This document shows, in pieces, positions 16,615 to 25,768 of a DNA stretch of 43,619 bases. The translations under genes were made by a program, and so were the position numbers. The notes under the pieces were generated by a model that saw only the letters and a list, made by a program, of their open reading frames with translations, was not told the DNA's origin and made no database searches. Numbering within the stretch: position 1 is the stretch's first letter; every line of letters begins with the position of its first letter. The DNA is from Chlorobiaceae bacterium (GTDB taxonomy: Bacteria; Bacteroidota; Chlorobiia; Chlorobiales; Chlorobiaceae): NCBI GenBank assembly GCA_013334525.1, contig JAAXXK010000019.1:1-43619 (forward strand), in the 5' to 3' direction.

Positions 16615-18909
16615 TTATGATGGTTTTTGCTTCTTTTTTGAAACAGCGCCTACCGCTTCTTTTGCGTATCCGGTCATTGAGACGACTGTTCTCTTTATCG
16701 TTTCAATGAGCTGGCGCATTGGAGGAAGGTTCTGTATGAGCGCCTCAATTTTCCCGACCTTGATTTTGTCGAGAAATTCCGGCCGATTTTCAAGCAGTTT
16801 GTCGACGGAGATTGTACTGATCTTGCCGTTCCAGTTCAGGATCGGTGCGATCGCCGGCACCTCAAGCCGGACGAGCGCCTCAGCAGATGCCCTCAGATCC
16901 CTGAACATGGTGTTGTCGCCGAGAATGATCAGCGCGACGATGTCGGAATAGAGCGCGATGTGTTCGGTCAGGTCGCTTTCCAGCACCGGCGGGCAGTCGA
17001 TGCAGATGAAATCATACTCGTTTTTTGCCTGTTCGAGAAGTTCGCCGATGCGATGTTTTGGAATTCCGTGCGTGGTCGTGTTCCCGGCATAGAGCGTATC
17101 GGGCATATACCCCCCTCCAACGACGATGTAATCGCTCATGGGCGCTGAGGAGCAAAGCAGATCCGCCAGTCCGGTCTGCTCAGGCGAGCGGTCGTTGAGT
17201 CTGCCCAGCGATGGGTTGGGCAGGTCCGCCTCGATCATGAGTACCTTTGGAGCGATCCGGGTAAGGGACTGGGCGCAGTTGAATGCGATCGAGGTGGTGC
17301 CAACCCCCTTGTTGACGCCGGTAAACATGATGACCTGGGCATTGTTGCTCTTTTTTTCCCGACTGAACCCTATGGCGATGCTGTTTATGGCCATAGCGGC
17401 TGGATCGCGGGGCGCAAGGCCGACCAGCTCATGGAACGGCATATCGGCCAGGGCTTTGACGATCGGTTTTGCGGCCGGGTATCCGAGGGCCTGCCTGATC
17501 TCTTCTGGACGGCGAATGCGGTTGTCGAAAAATTCCAAAGCGAGGAACAGGGCGGTGACGCTGCCGAAAGCACCGGCGAAAAACATCATCAAAAGCTTCT
17601 GTGTGTTGGATCCTGTCGGCTTTTGAGGTTCGCGCGCCGCCGATTCGATGGCGATGTGCAGTGGCGCCTTGCCTTCGACCTCCAGCTCATGGATTCGGGT
17701 ATCGATCTGATCAAGAAGATCCCTCTTGTGCTTGAGGAGCGCCTTGAGCGATTCCCCTACATGAAGTCCGACCGATACGCGTACCGACTCTTTCCTGCTC
17801 TCTTCCAGCTCTTTCAGAATGTCCTTTTCCGATTTTTTCGCTTTTTCGGATTTGTTGGATGCCTGTATCAGCTCTTTGCGCAGTTCATAATCACGCTTGC
17901 CGTAAACAACGTTTTTTGCCTCACTCCGCACCTCATCCTTGAGCTTTCTCTCATAATCCTGCATGGCCTTCATGCGCTCCTCGACATAGATGCGATCAGG
18001 ATTGTTCGGTGTCAGGCCATCGGTACTGCTGCGCAACTGCTGCTGCTGCTGATAGGTCCATGAACTGGTGAAGTCAAGCGACTGGTTGTGCATGACCAGC
18101 TCTTCAACCATAGGAGTCAGGACCAGGGACTTCAACTGCTTTCCGGATTTTTCGGTCTCCTGATAAAGGTTTTCGGATGAAATCCGGTCATACAGGGCAT
18201 TGACGTACAACTGCTGCAACTGCTCCGATTTTTTGTATGCAGAGTTGTACGTTTCAGCAAAATCAGCCGTGGATATCTCCTTGGTGAGCGTATAGAGCTT
18301 TTCTTCGATGAGGGCTATTTCGGCACCGAGCGCCTGTTTTTCATGCATAAGGTAGCTCAGCCGTTCAGTATCCTGCATCTCGTTGCCTTTTCTCACCTTT
18401 TCAAGAAAGACCTGCATGAAGTTGTTGATCAGCGGGGCAAGTCCCTCTTTTTTCGGGCTTGATGCCGATACATCCAGCAGATGGGTTCCGTTGACCGGAT
18501 TGACCTTGATGATCAGCGTGAGAAGGTCGGCGCATTTGTCCGGCGGCAACGAAGCTGGCAATATTGCACCTTTCTGGCGTGGCGTGAGTTTTTCGACGGT
18601 TTTTTTGAGGATCTCGAAATCCATCATTCGCCGGGCCTGCGTATTGGCGTAATCCTGGTAATAGTTGATTATCGAAGGATCTTCGGATTTGGTTATCAGC
18701 GACGGAATGATCGGATCGATTCTCATGAGGGCGTGAACCTCGTAGTTCGGTTTGCTGATAAGAAGCACAACCGGAACCGTCAGGGCAAAAAGGAAAGAGC
18801 CGAGCACCAGGACGATCAGTCCATAGCGTTTGAGGAACCCAAGTATATCGAGCGGTTTTGAAGGCTTCCCGAACGGAAGGGCTTCTCTCGGTGCGTTCTC
18901 TTTCAGCAT
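16615..18909 (-). CDS. Wzz-domain chain-length determinant fused to degenerate BY-kinase domain
   Basis: A 764-residue inner-membrane protein. It has an N-terminal transmembrane helix (~28-52), a long periplasmic coiled-coil region (~60-430, with a QQQQQ run), a second helix (~455-478) preceded by the Pro-rich REPQKPTGSN motif, and a cytoplasmic P-loop domain (~525-730). Such Wzc-like proteins set polymer length and couple to the Wza exporter. The ATPase motifs are degenerate: in the Walker A segment 531-540 (GVNKGVGTTS) the catalytic Lys position is Thr538, Walker A' reads MIEADLPNP (Glu560 in place of Asp, and Pro for Arg), while Walker B FICIDCPP is kept. The C-terminus lacks the Tyr cluster used for autophosphorylation. 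It overlaps the flippase gene by 7 bp. Confidence 0.9.
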   Translation of the reverse strand: MLKENAPREALPFGKPSKPLDILGFLKRYGLIVLVLGSFLFALTVPVVLLISKPNYEVHALMRIDPIIPSLITKSEDPSIINYYQDYANTQARRMMDFEILKKTVEKLTPRQKGAILPASLPPDKCADLLTLIIKVNPVNGTHLLDVSASSPKKEGLAPLINNFMQVFLEKVRKGNEMQDTERLSYLMHEKQALGAEIALIEEKLYTLTKEISTADFAETYNSAYKKSEQLQQLYVNALYDRISSENLYQETEKSGKQLKSLVLTPMVEELVMHNQSLDFTSSWTYQQQQQLRSSTDGLTPNNPDRIYVEERMKAMQDYERKLKDEVRSEAKNVVYGKRDYELRKELIQASNKSEKAKKSEKDILKELEESRKESVRVSVGLHVGESLKALLKHKRDLLDQIDTRIHELEVEGKAPLHIAIESAAREPQKPTGSNTQKLLMMFFAGAFGSVTALFLALEFFDNRIRRPEEIRQALGYPAAKPIVKALADMPFHELVGLAPRDPAAMAINSIAIGFSREKKSNNAQVIMFTGVNKGVGTTSIAFNCAQSLTRIAPKVLMIEADLPNPSLGRLNDRSPEQTGLADLLCSSAPMSDYIVVGGGYMPDTLYAGNTTTHGIPKHRIGELLEQAKNEYDFICIDCPPVLESDLTEHIALYSDIVALIILGDNTMFRDLRASAEALVRLEVPAIAPILNWNGKISTISVDKLLENRPEFLDKIKVGKIEALIQNLPPMRQLIETIKRTVVSMTGYAKEAVGAVSKKKQKPS

Positions 18910-20684
18910 ACGGGTTTCTTTTTGAGCGGCAGGAGTTCAAGCGCCCTTGTTTTTTCGTTGTCGTCGAGAATGAATTTCCATAACAGCGCAGCGCAGAACA
19001 GAACGTATCCAGTTCCGCAGGCAAGAACCTGGACTATTTCCACAAGTCGTTCCGTTTGAGGCCAGATCCTCGTGATTGCAAAAATCGTACCGGCAGGGAT
19101 CAGCGTTATGAGAGAGGGGAGTATTGCAACAGGAACAAATTCCCGGAAACTGATCTGAAACGTCTTGTTGCTTCGCCAGATGAGGAATAGTGTGCTTACT
19201 GCCGAGCTGCATGCAATGGCGCCTGCAGCGCCGACAAGCCCCCATACCGTTGTGCCGGCAGGGATCCATAGCACCATGAGGAGCGCCTGTACCAGCATGT
19301 ACTCAAGCTCCCTGCCGTTTCGGTCGATTCCCCGGAAGATCATGGTTATCGGCCCTGTACAGAGTTGTATCGAGTAGGCGATGGAGAGCAGTATCATGAC
19401 ATCGGCTGCTTCCGGATACTTGTTGCCGACCCAGGCGTTTATCAGCGGGTGAGCCATGGAGACAAGGAAAACGAACAATATGGCGTTGATGATGTTCGTG
19501 AAGCGAATGCTGCTGAGGTAAAGCTGCTTCAGCTCGATGCTGGTCAGCCTGGTTTCTGTATCGATGGAGCGTTTGAGCAGGAAAAGGAAGATCAGGGAAG
19601 CCACTGCGGCGCCCAGGGCGGCGATTATATTTTTTACCGGCAGATATTGCTGGACAGGGGCCAGGAAAACGATGGGCACAAACGCCAGCGCAATTGCTGA
19701 CAAGACTACGAAAACGTAGTTTATAGCCCGCTCTTTCAGGCTGGGCATCCTGTGCTCTGACCATGTTCCTTCCACGTGGGCGGCTGTCGATAAAAGGGGG
19801 CCGAACGCCGACGAGGCGATCGCTCCCGCCGAGGATGGAAGTTTACGTCCGATTTCAAACATACCGCCTGCGGCAAGTCCTGAAATTGCCGTAATGAACA
19901 ACCGGTCTACCGCCGAAAGAAAAATGGCCATAATGCCGAGCACCTGGACTTTTCCGCCAAAACCGACAAAAAGCCGGAAGTGTTCGCGGTTGATCAGTTT
20001 CCATGAAACCGTCAGGGATGGGAGGATTTTACGGGCGATGGTCCAGCAGCCGAAGGTCTCGAGTGTGAGCCTGAATGCGAATGCATAGAGCAATCCCTTG
20101 ACTCCTGCTCCAAGCCAGAGGAAGGTCATGATGGCCGCAATTTCGATCAGGCCGGCAACGGTTGTAACGGCCCTCTCTTTCGAGAACTGGTGCATGCCGT
20201 TAAGAATGAACCTGAAGCCCCCAAGGGTGAGTTCGAGGCTGAATACGGCGGCGGTGCCAAGGAACAGTGTTGAGGCTAGCTCCTGGTTTGCTTTGTCGAT
20301 ATGGAAACTGTTGAGTATAAAGGGCATCATCAGATAAAGAATCGTGCAGAACAGAAGGCTGAACGAGAACATATAGGCAACGCCGGTAGAGAGCAGCTTG
20401 CTGATATCTGCCCCCCTTCCTTCCGCGAGATATCGGGCTGAATACCTGATATAGGTGCTGTTAACCCCAAATACGCCCATTCCTGCGTATGAGAGTATGA
20501 TAAAGCAGAGGGACCACAAACCGAATTCTGAAAGAGAGAGAAACTTCAGGATATACGGTGTAAGCAGAAGTCGGCTGAGCATATAGATGATCGTCGCCAC
20601 CATACCTGATACCGCATTTCCGGCAAGTTTCCTGTTTGCGTTTTCTTTCTCGTTCATTGGTATGGTGTTACTCATCTGTGGCAA
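18903..20684 (-). CDS. Wzx-type polysaccharide flippase (MOP superfamily)
   Basis: A 593-residue protein with about fourteen transmembrane helices, beginning with NAVSGMVATIIYMLSRLLLTPYILKFLS, the typical start of the polysaccharide-synthesis MOP family, and a polar TM segment GFGGKVQVLGIMAIFLSAVDRLF. It is expected to flip the lipid-linked repeat unit across the inner membrane. It is longer than average for Wzx (~420-500) through C-terminal helices and an expanded central loop. It precedes and overlaps the chain-length gene by 7 bp and follows the GT8 gene after 29 bp. Confidence 0.85.
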   Translation of the reverse strand: MPQMSNTIPMNEKENANRKLAGNAVSGMVATIIYMLSRLLLTPYILKFLSLSEFGLWSLCFIILSYAGMGVFGVNSTYIRYSARYLAEGRGADISKLLSTGVAYMFSFSLLFCTILYLMMPFILNSFHIDKANQELASTLFLGTAAVFSLELTLGGFRFILNGMHQFSKERAVTTVAGLIEIAAIMTFLWLGAGVKGLLYAFAFRLTLETFGCWTIARKILPSLTVSWKLINREHFRLFVGFGGKVQVLGIMAIFLSAVDRLFITAISGLAAGGMFEIGRKLPSSAGAIASSAFGPLLSTAAHVEGTWSEHRMPSLKERAINYVFVVLSAIALAFVPIVFLAPVQQYLPVKNIIAALGAAVASLIFLFLLKRSIDTETRLTSIELKQLYLSSIRFTNIINAILFVFLVSMAHPLINAWVGNKYPEAADVMILLSIAYSIQLCTGPITMIFRGIDRNGRELEYMLVQALLMVLWIPAGTTVWGLVGAAGAIACSSAVSTLFLIWRSNKTFQISFREFVPVAILPSLITLIPAGTIFAITRIWPQTERLVEIVQVLACGTGYVLFCAALLWKFILDDNEKTRALELLPLKKKPVC

Positions 20685-20713
20685 GGGTGGTCTGACGCTT
20701 TTTCATTCAAATA

Positions 20714-21628
20714 TCAGCTGGACTGGCGTTTGAGCAGCTTTTTTATCGATTTCTTGAGGTCGGCCGGAATCATCGACTTCAACAGATGCATGGGCATCAG
20801 ATCGGAGTAGATTGCGTGCCTGTATGGGGTCATTTTAAGGTATTTCCAGTAGAGCGGCTTGTAGGGATGGTTGTTCCTGAAATGCCATGGTTTGGAGCCG
20901 CCGGTGAAATGGATGATTACCGGTTTTTTTCTTGCCTCCTCAAGCTCGCTCTTGCTGAAGCAGTCGAATCTGGTTTCAAAATCCTTTTCGAACAGGGATG
21001 AAAACTGGTTGAATTTCAATGGGACTTTTTTCCATCTGCCGTTGATGACCGAATTCAGCCCGCACTGATCAGGAAACCAGATTTTGTCAGGGTTATGCTC
21101 TATATAATCGATGACCTGCTTGTTCAGTCCGGTCTCTTTCCATTTCCTGAGATTGATGAGCATCATGCCCGAGTTGAAATAGACTGACGATTTATCCATA
21201 CTCAATTTCTCATGGCGGTCAAAACCGGGGTCTTCGATGGCGCAGACGAAATACTCCCCCGGATCCTGCTCATAGAGCTCTTTGATCGAGCCGTTGACTA
21301 TAATGTCGGAGTCGAGATAAAGTAGTTTTTCCTCATCGATAAGGTCGGGAATAAGCAGCCGGTAATAGGTGCCCTTCGGATAAAATGGGTGCGCTGTGGC
21401 GAGCTTGACAAAGAGCTCATCGGAGACGGTAATGTGGTGTACGGTACAGTCATGTCCCTTTATGATCTCGTTTATGTTTTGCAGGTCTTTATCTGACATG
21501 CCGCTGCTGATGATGTAGACCTTGAATGAGAGAGTCCCATTGTTCACCAGCAGGGATTTAAGCGCGGCGCCCAGATGCTGGATGTAATTCCTGTCGCTTG
21601 CAAAAACGATATTGGTGGTGTTTTTCAT
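20714..21628 (-). CDS. Family 8 glycosyltransferase
   Basis: A 304-residue retaining GT-A enzyme of the lipopolysaccharide galactosyl/glucosyltransferase type. The start TNIVFASDRNYIQHLGAALKSLL, the metal motif LLYLDSDIIVNGSI, the YFNSGMMLINLRKWK motif and HFTGGSKPW near the C-terminus are all GT8 hallmarks. The tail is basic (KKSIKKLLKR), suggesting membrane contact. It transfers glucose or galactose in known relatives. It lies 86 bp after the upstream GT4 gene, the largest gap in the operon. Confidence 0.93.
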   Translation of the reverse strand: MKNTTNIVFASDRNYIQHLGAALKSLLVNNGTLSFKVYIISSGMSDKDLQNINEIIKGHDCTVHHITVSDELFVKLATAHPFYPKGTYYRLLIPDLIDEEKLLYLDSDIIVNGSIKELYEQDPGEYFVCAIEDPGFDRHEKLSMDKSSVYFNSGMMLINLRKWKETGLNKQVIDYIEHNPDKIWFPDQCGLNSVINGRWKKVPLKFNQFSSLFEKDFETRFDCFSKSELEEARKKPVIIHFTGGSKPWHFRNNHPYKPLYWKYLKMTPYRHAIYSDLMPMHLLKSMIPADLKKSIKKLLKRQSS

Positions 21629-21714
21629 GGGGGTGGTCTGAAAGGTATTTGACGAATCCGTCGAGACGATTTGGTGACACGTCCAGTTTTTTTGCCTGGT
21701 AAAATCCTGCTCTG

Positions 21715-22923
21715 TTATGGTTCGGATCCGTTTACGTCCAGAAGATGGGCGATTCTGTTCCGATAGGTCGTTTCGAAGTCATGCAGGGCTGCGAATTTCA
21801 CGCTGTTTCTCGATTTTTCAGCCAGTTCGTTACGATTTGAGCTGAGATTGCCGATGATGAAGGCGATCCCGTCGAGATCGTTCATTTTCGCACCCCATCC
21901 GATATCGGCCTGTTGCAGGATGCCTTCGAATGCCCTGTTGTTATACCCGACGATTGGGACTCCGCACGACAAGGTCTCAAGATAGGTGCACGAAGGATCG
22001 CTTTGCCGGTGCAGGCAGACAAACAGGTCGACTTTCGCCTTTATGTCCGGAACCAGCTGTGAATGGAAATCGACAGGGCCGGGCATCGATACCTGCTCTT
22101 CAAGGTGACGTCCGGCTATTTCCGCCCTCATGTCGCCATCAAGATCGCCAGTTCCGTATATGGTGAGGTGGAACGGGACCCCTTTTACTTTCAACAGTTG
22201 AGCAAGCTTTACCAGATGGTCGGCCCCTTTCATACGGACAAGCCGGCCGGAAAACGCAAGGCGCAAAGGCTTGTCCTGATGCAGTCTCTCAAGTTTCGTC
22301 TCCAGTTCAGCCTCACCGATGAGCTGTTTTTTCGAGACTCGCGTGTCGAAATACAGAAGTCGGTTCCTGACCGAGTGATAGTGATGATAAGCCGGTGTGC
22401 CGTTGGATTGAATGGCGTCGCACAGCCGGAATGCGGCGATCCGTTTCTGTTCGTTTTGCCAGATGAAAAGAAAGCGCCGAAAGAGTATCAGCGGATTCCT
22501 TGTGGTAAGCGATGCAATCTGATAGCGTGTCTCGGGTATGTATTCTATTACATAAACACATTTTATGTTTGATCGCCTGCACAGCTCGCTTATGTAGAGC
22601 TGATCGTGCGCATCACCGGATGCCATTACAAGGTCGGCGTTTTTAATGTGTTTTTCTGTTACGGCCTCATTCTCGCCCAATACGATGCAGGAAAATGCAA
22701 GTTCGTCAGCTCTTTTTTCGACCACGCCGAAATCGGGTCGGGCCGACCGGCTTGTTGCCATTATGCAGCTTATCCGTCCCGGCCAATATTGAGTGTACAG
22801 GATTATCCCATCGTAAAATTTACGGTCAAAACAGAGTGAACCTCCATTGTTCCAGACCGGGACGGATGGAATGATGACCAGGTGAATAGCCGGCAACTGT
22901 TCGCTTCTTGAACTGGGGTTCAT
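21715..22923 (-). CDS. Family 4 glycosyltransferase
   Basis: A 402-residue GT-B enzyme. The donor domain has LRLAFSGRLVRMKGADHLVKLAQLL, YGTGDLDGDMRAEI and a C-terminal acidic region SDPSCTYLETLSCGVPIVGYNN (E-x-L-x-x-G-x-P), consistent with GT4. The N-terminal half begins AIHLVIIPSVPVWNNGGSLCFDRKF. The upstream Wza-type gene overlaps its start by 4 bp. Specific sugar unknown. Confidence 0.87.
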   Translation of the reverse strand: MNPSSRSEQLPAIHLVIIPSVPVWNNGGSLCFDRKFYDGIILYTQYWPGRISCIMATSRSARPDFGVVEKRADELAFSCIVLGENEAVTEKHIKNADLVMASGDAHDQLYISELCRRSNIKCVYVIEYIPETRYQIASLTTRNPLILFRRFLFIWQNEQKRIAAFRLCDAIQSNGTPAYHHYHSVRNRLLYFDTRVSKKQLIGEAELETKLERLHQDKPLRLAFSGRLVRMKGADHLVKLAQLLKVKGVPFHLTIYGTGDLDGDMRAEIAGRHLEEQVSMPGPVDFHSQLVPDIKAKVDLFVCLHRQSDPSCTYLETLSCGVPIVGYNNRAFEGILQQADIGWGAKMNDLDGIAFIIGNLSSNRNELAEKSRNSVKFAALHDFETTYRNRIAHLLDVNGSEP

Positions 22924-24182
22924 TTTCCGGTAGTGGTCGTCGTGGTGGTCGAGCTGCTTCCGCTGCTGTTGATGAAGCCGGACTGTCCCCAGATTTTTTT
23001 GCGCAGTTCCTGCATGACGCCGAACGACTCCATGTTGGTCAGGCTGAGGCTGAGTACCTGCATGGAGGGGAGGATCTTTTCAAGCGCGTAATTGAACTTT
23101 GCCATGCCGCTCGGGCTTATGTAGACGATGTCATTCGGCATGAGGGAGTAGTTCTTGCCGAAATCGGCGTTTTCGAGCAGGTTTTTCATATCCACCCGGA
23201 CAACATCGCCCTTTTCGTTCTGCTGTCGTATGACGAAAACTTTTTCAGGATTGGCATACTTGTTCATGCCTCCAGCAAGCATGATCGCCTTCATGACGGT
23301 CATGCCGCTCCTGAGCTGAATGGCGCCCGGGGTGATCACCTCACCGAGCACATAAACCATTTCGTCGGATGATTCCGGTATGTAGATGATGTCGTTGTTC
23401 CTGATAGGGGCATTGAGCGCCATGTTGCCGTTCTTCAGCAGGTCCTGCAGGTCGATCCAGATGATGATGTCGTTTCCGCGTATGATGGCGCATTTGGTCA
23501 GGGAGGTATCCTTCTGCTGGTCAGGGATGCCGCCGGCAAGTGCCAGGGCTTCAAGCAGCGAGCCTCTGCCGGGGAAATTGACCACACCCGGTTTACTCAC
23601 CCTGCCCAGCACGAAGGCCTTGTTGTTGTGAAACTCCTGCACCCGCACCGTCACCTCCGGCTTGATATAGAGCACTTCGAGTTTCGTGGTGATCAGGCCC
23701 TGAACTTCGCCCGGGGTTTTGTCAGCTACACCCAGGCTGCCGATTCTCGGTATGGTGATGAGTCCATCCGGCGAGACCATGATGCTCTCCTGTGACAGCT
23801 CCGGCCTTTTCCAGACCTGGACGCTGACCAGGTCGCCCGGCCCGATGGTGTACTGGAACTGTTCGCGAGGTGTCGCTGTCGCGATTTTTTCAGGAGTTGC
23901 GAATGCCTGGACTTTTTTTGGCAGCTCTGCCTTGAAGCTGTTCTCTTTGGACAGGGGAGCCTGGGTTTCAACAGGCGTTATGGTGCTGCATGAGACCAGG
24001 GGAAGAAAAAGGCAAATGGATAAAAGCGCTCTCCATGCATCCGGAATCAGGGCTCGGCCCGCATTGGTCGCGTAATTCAGCGCGGCCGCAATGGCTTTGA
24101 ACCAGCTCCCTGAAAGGGGTGTTTCTTGGATGTTGTTGAACAGCATTACGTAACGGTGTTCGGGTTTGTTGGACTTTTTCAT
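22920..24182 (-). CDS. Polysaccharide export outer-membrane lipoprotein (Wza-like)
   Basis: A 420-residue protein predicted to form the outer-membrane channel for the polymer. The Poly_export domain starts near 108 (FQYTIGPGDLVSVQVW) and continues with SPDGLITIPRIGSLGVADKT; two SLBB domains follow (~190-250, KAFVLGRVSKPGVVNFPG; ~275-350, MVYVLGEVITPGAIQL). A lipobox LVSC puts the lipid-bearing cysteine at residue 65, after a hydrophobic stretch (52-64), so the N-terminal extension is far longer than a normal signal peptide; no better start codon is evident in frame. The C-terminus ends in a serine/threonine run. It lies 17 bp after the acyltransferase gene. Confidence 0.92.
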   Translation of the reverse strand: MKKSNKPEHRYVMLFNNIQETPLSGSWFKAIAAALNYATNAGRALIPDAWRALLSICLFLPLVSCSTITPVETQAPLSKENSFKAELPKKVQAFATPEKIATATPREQFQYTIGPGDLVSVQVWKRPELSQESIMVSPDGLITIPRIGSLGVADKTPGEVQGLITTKLEVLYIKPEVTVRVQEFHNNKAFVLGRVSKPGVVNFPGRGSLLEALALAGGIPDQQKDTSLTKCAIIRGNDIIIWIDLQDLLKNGNMALNAPIRNNDIIYIPESSDEMVYVLGEVITPGAIQLRSGMTVMKAIMLAGGMNKYANPEKVFVIRQQNEKGDVVRVDMKNLLENADFGKNYSLMPNDIVYISPSGMAKFNYALEKILPSMQVLSLSLTNMESFGVMQELRKKIWGQSGFINSSGSSSTTTTTTTGK

Positions 24183-24199
24183 GCTTTGAGAATCGGGAG

Positions 24200-24787
24200 T
24201 CAGGCCTGGTGTTGCTTTTGGCTGATGGAGCCTTGCGCCTTGTCAGCTTGACCGGTCAGTGAAGGATCCGTCGGCAGGGCGGATTTTTTCGGGATGATTC
24301 TGGCCGGGATTCCGACGGCGATGGAGTTGTCGGGGACGGAACAGATGACAACAGCGTTGGCTCCGATATCGACATTGTTGCCGATGGTGAAGTTGCCGAG
24401 CAGTTTTGCCCCTGTGCCGATGTTGACGTTGTTGCCGATTTTCGGCGCAGCTTTTTCCTCTATGTTTTTCAGGCCGACGGTCACACCGTTACGGATGATG
24501 CAGTTGTCTCCAAAGCTTGCGTATCCGCTGATGATGATGTCCCCGAAATGATCGATACGGAAGTTCCTGCCTACCGGCACTTCACAGGGAAGTTCAATGC
24601 CAGTCAGGACCTGTACGGTTTTGTAGAGAAACCTGTAGCACAGCGAAAAGGGCTTGCGGATAATGGCGTTACCGATGGTGTAACGCCACCGCCCGAAGCG
24701 GTAGACCACCATGACCCAGAATCCCTGGCAGCTCCATTGGCCATCGTAGACGGCCAGGTCGGAGCGTATGTTGCCGAAGAGTTTCAT
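24200..24787 (-). CDS. Serine acetyltransferase-like hexapeptide acyltransferase
   Basis: A 195-residue protein with an N-terminal helical part (MKLFGNIRSDLAVYDGQWSC) and a left-handed beta-helix of repeats (~75-160; DHFGDIIISGYASFGDNCIIRNGVTVGL, GNNVNIGTGAKLLGNFTIGNNVDIGANAVV, PDNSIAVGIPARII). The His in IDHFGDIII is the likely catalytic residue. Such SAT-like enzymes are common in capsule loci, where they most probably acetylate a sugar. It sits 6 bp after the GT2 gene. A Gln/Ser-rich, low-complexity tail follows residue 170. Confidence 0.87.
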   Translation of the reverse strand: MKLFGNIRSDLAVYDGQWSCQGFWVMVVYRFGRWRYTIGNAIIRKPFSLCYRFLYKTVQVLTGIELPCEVPVGRNFRIDHFGDIIISGYASFGDNCIIRNGVTVGLKNIEEKAAPKIGNNVNIGTGAKLLGNFTIGNNVDIGANAVVICSVPDNSIAVGIPARIIPKKSALPTDPSLTGQADKAQGSISQKQHQA

Positions 24788-24793
24788 AGGATG

Positions 24794-25768
24794 TTACCAG
24801 GGGATAGGTGGTGAAAAACGGCCGAATTTCGTGTCTTTCAGCGACTGGATGACCTGGCGGATCGTTGTGGCGGCTGCGGTCCGTTTTTTTTGCGCATCCC
24901 CGGTCGGGAGCAGCAGGTTTTTAAGGTACCGTATGGCGTACCAGAGCATTTCGACGCCCGAACTGGCCAGTACTGCCCCGGGGCCGCTGTTTTTCCTGTA
25001 GTAGAGCCATTCGCTTCGCATCCTGAACGAGAGCACCTGGGATGCGGCGCTGTCGAAGGTTTTGTCCTTCCGGGTCTTGCTGCATGCTCCGCCGATATGC
25101 ATCACCTCAGCATCGGGAATGAAGAATATTTTCCATCCGGCTTTCCTGGCACGCAGGCAGAGGTCGGTCTCTTCGTAGTATATGAAAAAACGTTCGTCGA
25201 AAGCGCCTATGGCATCGAGCATTGATTTGCGGATGATGGTGAAGGTGCCGGGAACCCAGTCGACCTCCATTGGGGTGTCGTGTGCAAAGCCTCCGAATTC
25301 ATGCCGGTTGAAGAGCGGGGAAGAGGGGAACCGGGCGCTCAACCCCGAGAGGGTGAGGAGCTTTGAGAGCGGCGATGGAAAGCGCCGGGCGGAGGGTTCG
25401 AGGCGTCCTTCGGGCGAGATGATTTTTCCTCCGCAAAGCCCGCATTCCGGATGGTCGTCCATGAACTTTACGACGTTGCCAAGCGACGAGGGGCCGATAT
25501 AGGCGTCAGGGTTGAGCAGGATTATGTAACGGCCGCGAGCCTGAAGGAATGCCTGGTTGTTTGCGGCGGCAAACCCGAGGTTTTTGGTGTTGGCGATCAG
25601 GCGGGCTTTGGGGAACTGCTCCTTTACCATTGCGGCCGAATCGTCGTGCGAATCGTTGTCGGCGACAATAACCTCCATGTCGCTGCCGGTGCCGTGCCGG
25701 TAAAGCGCTTCCAGGCAGTTCCTGAGGATATCCCTTGTGTTGTAGCTTACAATGACAATGGTAATCAT
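24794..25768 (-). CDS. Family 2 glycosyltransferase (rhamnosyltransferase-like)
   Basis: A 324-residue cytoplasmic GT-A enzyme. Marks are TIVIVSYNTRDILRNCLEAL, VADNDSHDDSAAMV, the NPDAY metal motif (IILLNPDAYIG), WVPGTFTIIRKSMLDAIGAFDERFFIYYEETDLCLRARKAGW (the acceptor-side EETD motif). This pattern is that of dTDP-rhamnosyltransferase-like enzymes such as WbbL. It overlaps the RsbW-like ATPase gene by 4 bp, tying the regulator to the sugar enzymes in translation. The sugar is unverified. Confidence 0.9.
   Translation of the reverse strand: MITIVIVSYNTRDILRNCLEALYRHGTGSDMEVIVADNDSHDDSAAMVKEQFPKARLIANTKNLGFAAANNQAFLQARGRYIILLNPDAYIGPSSLGNVVKFMDDHPECGLCGGKIISPEGRLEPSARRFPSPLSKLLTLSGLSARFPSSPLFNRHEFGGFAHDTPMEVDWVPGTFTIIRKSMLDAIGAFDERFFIYYEETDLCLRARKAGWKIFFIPDAEVMHIGGACSKTRKDKTFDSAASQVLSFRMRSEWLYYRKNSGPGAVLASSGVEMLWYAIRYLKNLLLPTGDAQKKRTAAATTIRQVIQSLKDTKFGRFSPPIPW

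Noticed and set aside
18033-18050. CTG/CAG triplet run inside the chain-length gene as a phase-variable repeat
   Set aside because: Only about five units, in frame (poly-Gln), so slippage would not switch the gene off.
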